54,407 bases of DNA, taken from Myxococcales bacterium. Lineage in GTDB: Bacteria > Myxococcota_A > Polyangia > Polyangiales > JAFGIB01. The stretch is taken from contig JAOUOP010000054.1 of the NCBI GenBank assembly GCA_029880325.1, forward strand, positions 1 to 54,407. The letters run 5' to 3'. Under the pieces are notes generated by a model. That model was not told where the DNA came from, made no database searches, and saw nothing but the letters and a program-made list of their open reading frames with translations. The position numbers were made by a program, and so were the translations under genes. Within the stretch, counting starts at the first letter, position 1, and each line of letters begins with the position of its first letter. Shown here piece by piece: positions 25,847-33,750 of this stretch.

Positions 25847-26155
25847 ATGTACGCGGTCATCAGGACAGGTGGCAAGCAATATCGAGTCAGCGAGGGTTCC
25901 CACGTACGCGTCGAAAAGCTTCCCGGCGCGGTGGGCGACAAGCTCGAGCTTGACCAAGTGTTGATGCTGGGCGGCGACAAGGTCGCCATCGGCGCACCGC
26001 TCGTGGACGGCGCCAAGGTCAGCGCCCAGATCGTGGCTCAGGGACGGGCCAAAAAGGTCATCGTCTACAAGATCAAGCGGCGCAAGGGTTACCGCCGCAA
26101 GAACGGCCACCGCCAGCCCTACACCGAGCTGCGCGTCACCGGTATCCAGGGCTGA
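25847..26155 (+). CDS. rplU: 50S ribosomal protein L21
   Basis: 102 residues, the normal length for bL21, starting MYAVIRTGGKQYRVSEG and containing the conserved GDKLELDQVLMLGG, VSAQIVAQGRAKKVIVYKIK and RRKGYRRKNGHRQPYTELRV segments that contact 23S rRNA. The ATG at 25847 follows CGAGGAG by nine bases. It is followed after 45 bases by rpmA, the usual bacterial order. The upstream leader holds a hairpin (25804-25826) that could mediate feedback control. Confidence 0.97.
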   Translation: MYAVIRTGGKQYRVSEGSHVRVEKLPGAVGDKLELDQVLMLGGDKVAIGAPLVDGAKVSAQIVAQGRAKKVIVYKIKRRKGYRRKNGHRQPYTELRVTGIQG

Positions 26156-26200
26156 GCCCACACCCTTTCCCATCCCTTCTCGACTTTCACAGGACTCGTC

Positions 26201-26473
26201 ATGGCGCATAAAAAAGGTCAGGGAGCAACCCGCAACGGGCGTGACAGCAACGCCCAGTACCGCGGCGTCAAGGTTTTTGGCGGCCAGCGCGTGACCGCCG
26301 GCAGCATCCTGGTGCGCCAGGTGGGCAGCACCTTCCACCCGGGCCAGAACGTGGGTGTCGGCAAGGACTACACGCTCTGGGCGCGCACCGACGGCGTGGT
26401 CGAGTACCAGCGCATGGGCAAGCGCAAGCAGCGCGTCGCCATCATCGCCGACGCCGCAACCGACGACGCCTGA
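26201..26473 (+). CDS. rpmA: 50S ribosomal protein L27
   Basis: 90 residues starting MAHKKGQGATRNGRDSNAQY, the invariant N-terminal tail of bL27 that reaches the peptidyl-transferase centre, then RGVKVFGGQRVTAGSILVRQ and GSTFHPGQNVGVGKDYTLWA. No N-terminal Firmicutes-type cleavage extension is present. The last codons and the stop lie inside the first unit of a 31-base tandem repeat (26464-26544). In many bacteria the GTPase gene obgE follows; here a minus-strand nucleotidase gene does. Confidence 0.97.
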   Translation: MAHKKGQGATRNGRDSNAQYRGVKVFGGQRVTAGSILVRQVGSTFHPGQNVGVGKDYTLWARTDGVVEYQRMGKRKQRVAIIADAATDDA

Positions 26474-26544
26474 GCGGTCGCGCTCGAAACAAAGCGACGC
26501 CTGCGCGGTCGCGCTCGAAACAAAGCGACGCCTGCGCGGTCGCC
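26464..26544 (+). repeat. 31-bp tandem repeat overlapping the end of rpmA
   Basis: Unit 1 (26464-26494) and unit 2 (26495-26525) differ by one base (CGACGCCTGAGCGG against CGACGCCTGCGCGG at the start). A partial third unit runs from 26526 to about 26544. Unit 1 contains the rpmA stop codon TGA (26471-26473); in units 2 and 3 the A is C, so the stop is unique to the first copy. Confidence 0.9.
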
Positions 26545-26566
26545 GGCTCACCGGCCCACCGCAAAC

Positions 26567-28090
26567 CTACTCGTGCGCCATGCGATGGCGCGGGCCGCGG
26601 AAGTAGTGATTGGCCGAGTAGCGCAGCAGATTGGTCACGCGGTCGGTGTAGAGGCAGGCGTAGCGCTCCACCTGTTCGCCAAAGGCCGATAGCTCCGACT
26701 CGGCCTTGAAGGGCGAGCCCCAGTAGGGGTGGCGGGCCTGCTCGAGGCGTTCCTCCAGTTCGTTGTACTCGCCCTCCACCGCGCGGATCTGGGCCCGCGC
26801 CCGATCGATGGCGCGCCGAAGTCGAAGCCGCGCCGCCTCGACCTCGACCCGCTCGCCGCGCTCGAGGCCGTTGGCAGCGAGCTTGCGCTCCAGGCCCTTG
26901 AGCAGCACCTGGCGATCGCGCAGGCCGTCGAGCAGGGCATAGCGGCGGGATTCCAACCGGTGCAGCCGGTCGATCTCCTCGGCCGACTGCTCCATGGCAT
27001 CGAGCTCGTCGGTCATCTCCTGGATGATCATCAGCGTGCGCCAGGCGCTCTGTTTTTTGGCGCGCAGCACGTCGCCGTAAATGTGATCGCCCACGTAAAG
27101 CACGCGGTCGTCGCGCATCGAAAGCATCTGCGACAGCTCGGCCTGGTTGCCCTGGCGGTAGACCCGGCCGCGCTCGAGCTGCTGCACCCGGCCCCCTGGC
27201 GAGCCGTCGTCAGCGGCGCTTGCGCCTTCGTCTTCTTCTTCGGCGGCCAGGGCGAAGGGCCTGCCGTTTTCGAAAAACGAAGGCTTGGCCGCGTCGGTGA
27301 TGATCACGTCGAAATAGCTGCGCCAGCTCGGATACTCCGCCAGGCCGTCGGCGAAGAGGTATTCCATCAAGCTCTCGGTATAGCTTGGCTCGGAGTTGGT
27401 GAGCAAAAAGAGCTTTTTGCCGGCGCTGCGCAGCTTGTGCAGTGTGGCCGGCAGATCCCGGTCGCGCTCCAGGTAGCGGCCGGGATCTGCGACGATCTCG
27501 CCCTTGATGGTGCCGTCGCGGTGGGCCTCGTCGATGCAGGCGCGCACGTCCTCGAAGAGCGTGCCGTAGTCGAGCTTTTCACCGCCCGCTTCCAGCACGT
27601 CGACGGCGGCGGCGAACACCGCGACCTCGCTCAGGGCGTAAAGCGTGTCGATGGAGTGGTAGCGGCGGGTACCGGGGCGGATGCGCTTGTGGGCGTAGAG
27701 CTTTTTGCGCGCGTCGCTGCCGATCTCGCGGGTGCCGTGGAAGGCCTTCTTGGCGTAGCGGTAGCGGTCGGTCTTGAGGATGTTGCCCAGCTTTTTGTCG
27801 ATCAGGAGACCGCGGATCGGAAAGTGGGTGGGCACCGCCATGCGCTCGAGGGCGCCGGGGTAGCCGCGCTCGACCAGCTTGGCGGCCGTGGCTTCGATGC
27901 TCAGTCGGTCGATGGCCTCCTGGTTGTAGATGGCCAGCGTGTAGTCCATGTCGAAGCCCAACCACTCGATGGTGTCGAGGCGCAGGTTGCGGTTGCAGTA
28001 GATGCGGCGGCTGCGCGGCGGCTGGCCCTCCAGGGGCAAGGCCAGGTCGGCCAAGGGCAGAAGTTCCTGAATCGAGTCGCGGGTCGCCAT
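26567..28090 (-). CDS. HAD-family 5'-nucleotidase (cytosolic purine nucleotidase-like)
   Basis: A 507-residue HAD-IG-type 5'-nucleotidase related to eukaryotic cytosolic cN-II. Motif I is WLGFDMDYTLAIYN (nucleophile Asp and acid/base Asp of DMD), motif II is LFLLTNSEPSYTESL, and motif III/IV is the DRVLYVGDHIYGDVL segment with the acidic pair for Mg2+. The catalytic Lys is probably in DAAKPSFFENGRP. A Glu/Asp-rich loop (AAEEEDEGASAADDG) is inserted before the last core motif. The C-terminal 150 residues are coiled-coil-like with many Arg/Glu/Leu, then end TNLLRYSANHYFRGPRH, which is typical of the family. Its substrates are probably IMP/GMP, by homology only. It diverges from the lipoprotein at 28197. 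Confidence 0.92.
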   Translation of the reverse strand: MATRDSIQELLPLADLALPLEGQPPRSRRIYCNRNLRLDTIEWLGFDMDYTLAIYNQEAIDRLSIEATAAKLVERGYPGALERMAVPTHFPIRGLLIDKKLGNILKTDRYRYAKKAFHGTREIGSDARKKLYAHKRIRPGTRRYHSIDTLYALSEVAVFAAAVDVLEAGGEKLDYGTLFEDVRACIDEAHRDGTIKGEIVADPGRYLERDRDLPATLHKLRSAGKKLFLLTNSEPSYTESLMEYLFADGLAEYPSWRSYFDVIITDAAKPSFFENGRPFALAAEEEDEGASAADDGSPGGRVQQLERGRVYRQGNQAELSQMLSMRDDRVLYVGDHIYGDVLRAKKQSAWRTLMIIQEMTDELDAMEQSAEEIDRLHRLESRRYALLDGLRDRQVLLKGLERKLAANGLERGERVEVEAARLRLRRAIDRARAQIRAVEGEYNELEERLEQARHPYWGSPFKAESELSAFGEQVERYACLYTDRVTNLLRYSANHYFRGPRHRMAHE

Positions 28091-28196
28091 CGCCTGTCAG
28101 AGCCCCGATCCTACCGCGCTTCACCCCGGCCCGGCGACTGCGGGAAATCGGGCGGGCGGTCGAGAAATCCCCACAACGGTGCTAGCGTGCGCAGCC

Positions 28197-29198
28197 ATGG
28201 ACGATGCGCGCCGCATTTCCCGCACCGGCTCCCTGGGACCGATGGCCGCGGTCTTGCTGGCAGCGGCGGTCTCGAGCGGCGTGGCCGGCTGTGGCGACGA
28301 CTCGGACAGCGTGTCCGACGCCGGCCCCGACGCCTCGAATGACGGCGATGGAGTTCCCTTCGATCGGCGCCCGGGCGGCAAGACCTTCAGCGGTGACGCC
28401 ATCCCGCTGTGCCAGCGCTTCGACCCCCTGGGCTGCAGCGCCGGCCTGATCTGCCAGGTGGTGATCGCGCGGGCCCCCACCGAGGCGGACTTCAGCATCT
28501 ACACCGGCTGCATCGAGGGCGGCGACGCCCGCGGCCTGGGCGATCCCTGCGAGCCCTGGGGAGGCTGGCTTACGGCCTACCGCACCGAGGGCCTGGCCGA
28601 AGAGGTCTACGTCGACCCCTGCCAGGAAGGCCTTTTCTGCGGGCTCGATCCCGTGGTGCGCGGCGCCTACAGCTGCCAGCCGGCCTGCGATACCCAGCTG
28701 CGCCAGGGCTGTAGCGACGCCCGGGCCTACTGCAGCGGCACCGACGCCTACCAGCAGACCTGCCGGCTGTCGGACGCCTGCGACCCGCACGATCCCGACG
28801 CCTGTGGGGCCGGGCGCGGCTGCTTCCTGCGCGTCAACGACACCGCCACCGGCGCCCTGAGCCTGTGCCTGCCGCTGGTCGAGGAGCCCGTGGCCGACGG
28901 GCAGCCCTGCCGATTCATCAACGCCTGCCACCCGGGCAGCTCCTGTTTTGGCCCGGCGCTGTTGCCGGTCTCGCAGTGGAATGGCGACAACAGCCTCTGC
29001 CGCCGCGTCTGCGATCCGGGCGAAGCCCCCGACCTGGACGCCGGGGCCGACGACGACGCCGGAGCCGCCAGCACCGACGCCGGCAGCGGCGGCACCGACA
29101 GCGCCTGCCTGGGCGCCACCGAGTGCGTCGACCTGGAGGGCAGCGGGGGCTGGGCGGAGCTGGCGACCCTGGAGCAGCGGGTCGGCCTCTGCGAATGA
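28197..29198 (+). CDS. Cys-rich predicted lipoprotein
   Basis: A 333-residue exported protein without a family name I can give. ATG 28197 is chosen because it precedes a signal, MDDARRISRTGSLGPMAAVL, that ends VAGC (Cys32). A short Asp/Ser linker follows. The mature part has more than 20 cysteines in the pattern of myxobacterial Cys-rich surface proteins (FDPLGCSAGLICQVV, LGDPCEPWGGW, DPCQEGLFCGLDP, YSCQPACDTQLRQGCSDARA, CRLSDACDPHDPDAC, PCRFINACHPGSSCFGP). A late Asp/Ala-rich low-complexity segment (DAGADDDAGAASTDAG) is followed by a final Cys-containing tail. Disulfide-stabilised, probably exposed on the outer membrane. It is divergent from the nucleotidase. Confidence 0.78.
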   Translation: MDDARRISRTGSLGPMAAVLLAAAVSSGVAGCGDDSDSVSDAGPDASNDGDGVPFDRRPGGKTFSGDAIPLCQRFDPLGCSAGLICQVVIARAPTEADFSIYTGCIEGGDARGLGDPCEPWGGWLTAYRTEGLAEEVYVDPCQEGLFCGLDPVVRGAYSCQPACDTQLRQGCSDARAYCSGTDAYQQTCRLSDACDPHDPDACGAGRGCFLRVNDTATGALSLCLPLVEEPVADGQPCRFINACHPGSSCFGPALLPVSQWNGDNSLCRRVCDPGEAPDLDAGADDDAGAASTDAGSGGTDSACLGATECVDLEGSGGWAELATLEQRVGLCE

Positions 29199-29256
29199 GC
29201 CCAACTGTGCAATAAATGTTTCGATAATTCCTGACTTTCCAGGATGATCCGACCTG

Positions 29257-29284
29257 GAGGGTGTTCCAATCTTACACACCCCTC
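29257..29284. promoter_or_regulatory. Inverted repeat upstream of the 29342 gene
   Basis: GAGGGTGT (29257-29264) is the reverse complement of ACACCCCTC (29276-29284) apart from one extra C, with an 11-base spacer of TCCAATCTTAC. It is 58 bases from the next start codon and could be an operator or a short hairpin. Confidence 0.35.
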
Positions 29285-29341
29285 ATGTACGCTACTTGGT
29301 GACAGATGTAGTCCAGCTCGCATCCTGTCGTTGGAGGAAGC

Positions 29342-30289
29342 ATGAAGCGTTCACTGGTCGGTGTTTTTCTTGGATTGATGGTCGCCAGCCTGCCCCTTTC
29401 GGCCTCGGCCGATGCGCTTGGCAAGTCGATGGGCAACCTGCGTTGGGGCGTGAGCGACGTGGAGCTGCTCTCGATCGTGAAGTCGGGACTGGCCAAGGAG
29501 TACGGCGCCAAGGTCAAGAAGGCCCGCGGCTCCAAGAAGGACCAGCTCAAGACCGAGATGAAGCGCCGCTTCAGCGCCTTCGAGGATAGCCTCGAGGAAC
29601 TCGACGGCCGCAGCCGCTACGACAGCTCGCCCATCTCCGAGGAGTACACCCACGGCAACAACGAAGCGCTGATGGTGCTCAAGGGTGGCGACTCCGACAA
29701 CTACTACTTCTTCATCGAGGGCAAGCTCTGGAAGTGGGTCAAGGTCTTCCCGGGCGGCACCTTCGGCGGCTCCTCCAAGTTCGCCTCGACGATCAAGAAG
29801 CGCTTTGGCAACGGGCTGAGCAAGAGCGGCACGCTCAGCGCCATCAGCGACAGCGAATACGACTACATCGAGTTCCGCAATCGCAACACGCGCATGCGCG
29901 CCGTCGACCAGGGCTCGCGCTACTCGCTGATCTTCGAGGATCTGGGCACCCTGCGCATGCTCAGCGCCCTGCGCAGCAACACCCCCTCGCGCAAGGCCAA
30001 GCGCTCCTCGCGCAAGAGCAAGAGCTACGCCAGCAGCAGCCGATCCTCCTCCAAGCCCGCCCCTGCCAGCAGCCCGCAGTCCTCGGGCAAGAAGCGCCGC
30101 AGCCTCTTTGCCGACGAGGGACGCAGCGAGAGCGACGCCGAGTACGCCGCGCGCAAGAAGCGCGTCCAGGAAGAAGAAAAGCGCAAGGCGCGTGGGGTCT
30201 ACGAGCGCCAGATGTCCAAGAAGCGCGGCAAGGTGCTCGACGAGCTGACCGGCATGGACGACGACGACCCGCTTTCCGGCGTGAGGTAG
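29342..30289 (+). CDS. Secreted hypothetical protein with basic coiled-coil tail
   Basis: A 315-residue protein with a strong start: GGAGGAAGC directly before ATG 29342. The signal peptide MKRSLVGVFLGLMVASLPLS ends at ASADA, without a lipobox, so it should be soluble in the periplasm or secreted. Residues 25-210 are a mixed alpha/beta region I cannot assign (LRWGVSDVELLSIVKSGLAK, KGGDSDNYYFFIEGKLWKWV, KFASTIKKRFGNGLSKSG). The repeated tracking of KRF and G positions recalls small domains of unknown function found with myxobacterial secreted proteins. Residues 210-315 are Ser/Arg/Lys-rich, then a helical Arg/Lys/Glu tail ending DELTGMDDDDPLSG. No catalytic motif is seen. A rho-independent terminator follows at 30348. 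Confidence 0.7.
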   Translation: MKRSLVGVFLGLMVASLPLSASADALGKSMGNLRWGVSDVELLSIVKSGLAKEYGAKVKKARGSKKDQLKTEMKRRFSAFEDSLEELDGRSRYDSSPISEEYTHGNNEALMVLKGGDSDNYYFFIEGKLWKWVKVFPGGTFGGSSKFASTIKKRFGNGLSKSGTLSAISDSEYDYIEFRNRNTRMRAVDQGSRYSLIFEDLGTLRMLSALRSNTPSRKAKRSSRKSKSYASSSRSSSKPAPASSPQSSGKKRRSLFADEGRSESDAEYAARKKRVQEEEKRKARGVYERQMSKKRGKVLDELTGMDDDDPLSGVR

Positions 30290-30347
30290 TTTTCTTCTCG
30301 GAAAGGGTGGAAAGGGCGTTGCCAAGGGTGGCGCCGCCGCTCGAAAG

Positions 30348-30380
30348 AACGCCGCGTGGCCGCTGCCGCGCGGCGTTTTT
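30348..30380 (+). terminator. Rho-independent terminator
   Basis: AACGCCGCG (30348-30356) pairs with CGCGGCGTT (30369-30377) around a 12-base loop and is followed by a run of T (30376-30380). It ends the transcript of the 29342 gene and insulates the transketolase gene. Confidence 0.85.
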
Positions 30381-30461
30381 CATGTGCGCTTGCATCGGGC
30401 CCCGGGAGGCGGCTTCGGCGGGTGTTTCACTTTGTCCGAAACCTGTTACAACCGCTGCGCC

Positions 30462-32360
30462 ATGGCCTTCCCCATCGACCTCGGCGCCTTCGTCCGTGTC
30501 CCGCTCGACCCCAAGAAAGCCGAGCTTGGCGACACCGAGCTCGCGCAGCTGAAGCAAAACGTCCAGCTTTGCCGCGACGTCATCATCTTCTTCACCGCCG
30601 TCGCCGATGCCCGCGGCCTGGGCGGTCATACCGGCGGGCCCTACGACATCGTGCCCGAGGTGCTGATCGCCGACGGCCTGATGCACGGCCCGGCCGGGGT
30701 GTTGCCGATCTACTTCGACGAGGCCGGCCATCGCGTGGCCATCCAGTATTTGATGAGCGTGCTCAACGGCCACCTGGATGCCGAGCGCCTCTTGCACTAC
30801 CGGGAAGCCGGCTCGCATCTGCCCGGCCACCCCGAACGCGACTTCACGCCGGGCGTGGGCTTTTCCTCGGGCCGCCTCGGGCACATGTGGCCCTTCGTCA
30901 ACGGCGTGGCCATGGCCCACCCCGACAAGACCGTGATCATGTTCGGCTCCGACGGCTCGCAGATGGAGGGCAACGACGCCGAGGCCGCGCGCCTGGCCGT
31001 CGCCCAAAAGCTGAACGTCAAGCTGCTCATCGACGACAACGACATCACGATCTCGGGCCACCCCAGCGACTACATGCCGGGCTTCGACCTGGAAGCCACC
31101 CTGCGCGGTCACGGCCTCGCGACCGACGTGGGCGACGGCGAGGACCTGCAGAGCCTCTACGCCCGGGTGTGCAAGGCGCTGTCGACGCCCGGCCCCGTGG
31201 CCCTGCTCAACAGGCGCAAGATGGCCCCGGGCCTTGCCGGCATCGAAGGCACCAGCAAGGGCCATGACGTGGTCAAGGTGCCGGTGGCCCTCGAATACCT
31301 GCGCGCCCGCGGCCACGAAGAAGCGGCGCGCTACATCGAGTCGGTATCGGCCCCCTCGCGACCCACGGACTACCGCGGCAGCTCCAGCACCTGGGGCAAA
31401 AACCGCGAGGTCTTCGGCCAGGCCCTGTGCGGCGTGCTCGCCGAACTCGCCCCCGAAGAGCGCAAGCAGAGCGTGCGCGTCTTCGACAACGACCTCGAGG
31501 GCTCCTGCGGCCTCGCCCACGTGCGCAAGGCCTTTCCCGACGTCTACGTCCAGGGCGGCGTGATGGAACGCGGCAACTTCTCGGCCGCCGCAGGCTTCGG
31601 CATGGAGCGCGGTCGCCAGGGCGTCTTCGGCACCTTTTCGGCCTTCATGGAGATGCTGATCAGCGAGATCACCATGGCCCGCCTCAACGACGCCAACGTG
31701 CTCAGCCATTTCTCGCACGCCGGCGTCGACGACATGGCCGACAACACCTGCCACTTCGGCCTCAACAACTTCTTCGCCCACAACGGCGTGGCCGACGGCG
31801 ACCACACGCGGCTGTATTTCCCGGCCGACCAGCACCAGATGCGCGCCGTGGTCGAGCGCGTCTACGGCGACCCGGGCCTGCGCTTCGTCTTTTCCACGCG
31901 CTCGCCGGTGCCCGACATCATCGGCGACGACGGCCAGCCGCGCTTCGGCGGTGACTACCGCTTCGAGCCCGGACAAGATGACGTGATTCGCGAGGGCAGC
32001 GCCGGCTACCTGGTCAGCTACGGCGAGATGCTCTACCGCTGCCTGCATGTGGTGGAGCAGCTGCGCGAAGAAGGCCTGGACGTGGGCCTCGTTCACAAGC
32101 CCACGCTCAACTTGGTCGACGAAGCGGCCCTCGAGCGCGTGGGCAAGAGCCCCTTTGTGCTGCTGGTGGAGAGCCAAAACCGCGAGACCGGGCTCGGCGT
32201 GCGCTACGGCAGCTGGCTCCTGGCCCGCGGTCTCAGCCCCCGCTACGACCACCTGGGCGTCACGCGCGCGGGCAACGGCGGGCTGTGGGAGCACATGGGC
32301 CACCAGGGCCTGGACCCGGAGTCCATCGCCAAACGGGCGCGCGAGCTGGCCGCTTCCTGA
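30462..32360 (+). CDS. Transketolase-like thiamine diphosphate enzyme
   Basis: A 632-residue enzyme of the transketolase family. N-terminal TPP domain: DARGLGGHTGGPYDIVPEVL, RDFTPGVGFSSGRLGHMWPF (the Gly/Leu loop with substrate His) and the TPP-Mg motif FGSDGSQMEGNDAEA ending DDNDITISG. Middle domain: VFDNDLEGSCGLAHVRKAF, GGVMERGNFSAAAGFGMERG (catalytic Glu in VMERG) and HFSHAGVDDMADNTCHFGLN. A C-terminal transketolase-C domain starts about residue 485. It starts at ATG 30462, not GTG 30384. Length and order fit bacterial transketolase, but the loop sequences differ from TktA, so it may use a different substrate, such as an alternative ketose or a phosphoketolase-like reaction. It begins a plus-strand run with the MFS and acyl-CoA synthetase genes. 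Confidence 0.82.
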   Translation: MAFPIDLGAFVRVPLDPKKAELGDTELAQLKQNVQLCRDVIIFFTAVADARGLGGHTGGPYDIVPEVLIADGLMHGPAGVLPIYFDEAGHRVAIQYLMSVLNGHLDAERLLHYREAGSHLPGHPERDFTPGVGFSSGRLGHMWPFVNGVAMAHPDKTVIMFGSDGSQMEGNDAEAARLAVAQKLNVKLLIDDNDITISGHPSDYMPGFDLEATLRGHGLATDVGDGEDLQSLYARVCKALSTPGPVALLNRRKMAPGLAGIEGTSKGHDVVKVPVALEYLRARGHEEAARYIESVSAPSRPTDYRGSSSTWGKNREVFGQALCGVLAELAPEERKQSVRVFDNDLEGSCGLAHVRKAFPDVYVQGGVMERGNFSAAAGFGMERGRQGVFGTFSAFMEMLISEITMARLNDANVLSHFSHAGVDDMADNTCHFGLNNFFAHNGVADGDHTRLYFPADQHQMRAVVERVYGDPGLRFVFSTRSPVPDIIGDDGQPRFGGDYRFEPGQDDVIREGSAGYLVSYGEMLYRCLHVVEQLREEGLDVGLVHKPTLNLVDEAALERVGKSPFVLLVESQNRETGLGVRYGSWLLARGLSPRYDHLGVTRAGNGGLWEHMGHQGLDPESIAKRARELAAS

Positions 32361-32405
32361 AGCTGCTCACCGCTCGAGCCTTCATCGCCCGGGGCGCCGC
32401 CAGCC

Positions 32406-33671
32406 ATGACCGCCCCCGACGCAAGCCGCCCCGACCCTGAAGCGGGCGCGGCCCTGCCGGAGGAGCGCGGCTTTCTGCTGCGCCTCTACCTGCACGCCTT
32501 CGTGGCGCGCCTCTACTTCTACCTGCCGGTGGTGGTGCTGCACATGGAGCGCCAGCTGGGCGAAGCCGGCTTCGAGCGACCGCGGGCGCTGTCGCTGTCG
32601 ATGCTGGCGCTGATCTCGGCGGGGGTGATCCTGGCCGAGTACCCCTCGGGCGTGCTGGCCGACTGGGGTGGGCGCAAACGCACGCTGATCATGGCCGGCG
32701 TGATCCAGTGCGCCGGCATTCTGTGCTTCGCCGTGGAGCGCTCCCTGCTCGCGATCTGCCTGGCGCAGCTCTTGATCGGCGTCGGCACCGCCTTTCGCTC
32801 CGGTGCCGACACCTCGCTGGTGCACAGCTACCTCGAGAGCCGCGGCCGGGCCCCCTCCTACGGCACCACCCTGGCGCGGCTGCGCTTCTGCAACGTGCTG
32901 GCCATGGCCAGCTCCAGCGCCTGCGGCGGGCTGCTCTACGCCCGCGATCCGCGCCTGGTCTTCTGGCTGGCGGCGGGCGCTTCGCTTTTGGGTGCGCTCT
33001 TGCTCGTCGGTGTGCGCGAACCGGCCGGCGAGCGCCGCGGGCGGCCCTACATGGGCGTGCTGCGCCAGAGCCTCGACGAGCTGCGCACAAACCACGCCGC
33101 TCGTGCCCTGACCCTGCTCGGCGGCGTCGGCAATCCCTACTTCGTGCTCGCCTTCTGGGCCGCCCAGAGCTACCTGGTCGACATCGAAACGCCGCTGCCG
33201 TGGCTGGGGGTGACGGTGGCGAGCATGTCGCTCTTGCAGGGGCTGACGATGCCGCTTTCGGCCTACCTGGGGCAAAGCCGCCGGCGCACGGGGGCGGCGC
33301 TTTCGGCCCTGGTGATGCTGCCGGCGCTTTCGTTTCTGCTGGTGGCCTGGGCCTGGTGGTCGGGCAGGCCCTTTGTCGGCACCGCGGCGCTGGTGCTGAC
33401 CAGCGGCTGCCATGTGCTCTACCGCAATGCTGTGAACCTGAAGTTACAGGCCATCGTGCCCGACGCCGTGCGCGCCTCGATCGTCTCGATGGAGGCCTTC
33501 ATCGGCTCGCTCTGGTACCTGGGCCTGTTTCCGCTGGCCGGCTGGCTCTTGTCGAGCGCGGGCACCGGGCGCGGCTTCTTCGTCATCGCCCTGTTGGCGG
33601 CCGTCTCGATTACGCCCTCGCTGCGGCGGGCGCTTCGGGCGGGCGTCTTTCGCAGCGGCCCCATGGCTTGA
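32406..33671 (+). CDS. MFS transporter
   Basis: A 421-residue major-facilitator permease with about twelve hydrophobic segments. After an acidic N-terminal tail (MTAPDASRPDPEAGAALPEE), the loop between helices 2 and 3 carries the family motif A as GVLADWGGRKRTL (Asp, Gly and the Arg/Lys pair conserved). Helix segments such as LIMAGVIQCAGILCFAVERS and LAQLLIGVGTAFRSGADTSL follow. Substrate cannot be predicted; the closest context is the transketolase (45 bases upstream) and an acyl-CoA synthetase (79 bases downstream), all on the plus strand, so co-transcription is plausible. No promoter was identified in the short gaps. Confidence 0.88.
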   Translation: MTAPDASRPDPEAGAALPEERGFLLRLYLHAFVARLYFYLPVVVLHMERQLGEAGFERPRALSLSMLALISAGVILAEYPSGVLADWGGRKRTLIMAGVIQCAGILCFAVERSLLAICLAQLLIGVGTAFRSGADTSLVHSYLESRGRAPSYGTTLARLRFCNVLAMASSSACGGLLYARDPRLVFWLAAGASLLGALLLVGVREPAGERRGRPYMGVLRQSLDELRTNHAARALTLLGGVGNPYFVLAFWAAQSYLVDIETPLPWLGVTVASMSLLQGLTMPLSAYLGQSRRRTGAALSALVMLPALSFLLVAWAWWSGRPFVGTAALVLTSGCHVLYRNAVNLKLQAIVPDAVRASIVSMEAFIGSLWYLGLFPLAGWLLSSAGTGRGFFVIALLAAVSITPSLRRALRAGVFRSGPMA

Positions 33672-33750
33672 CCCCCACCCCCGCGATGGCATACCTGGAT
33701 TTCGGCGCGGCCTCCGACGGATCCGAGCGCAGCGCCCACCGGAGTTATGG

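Noticed and set aside
29961..32303. 780-codon minus-strand frame opposite the transketolase
   Set aside because: Shadow; the plus strand shows thiamine enzyme motifs in order.
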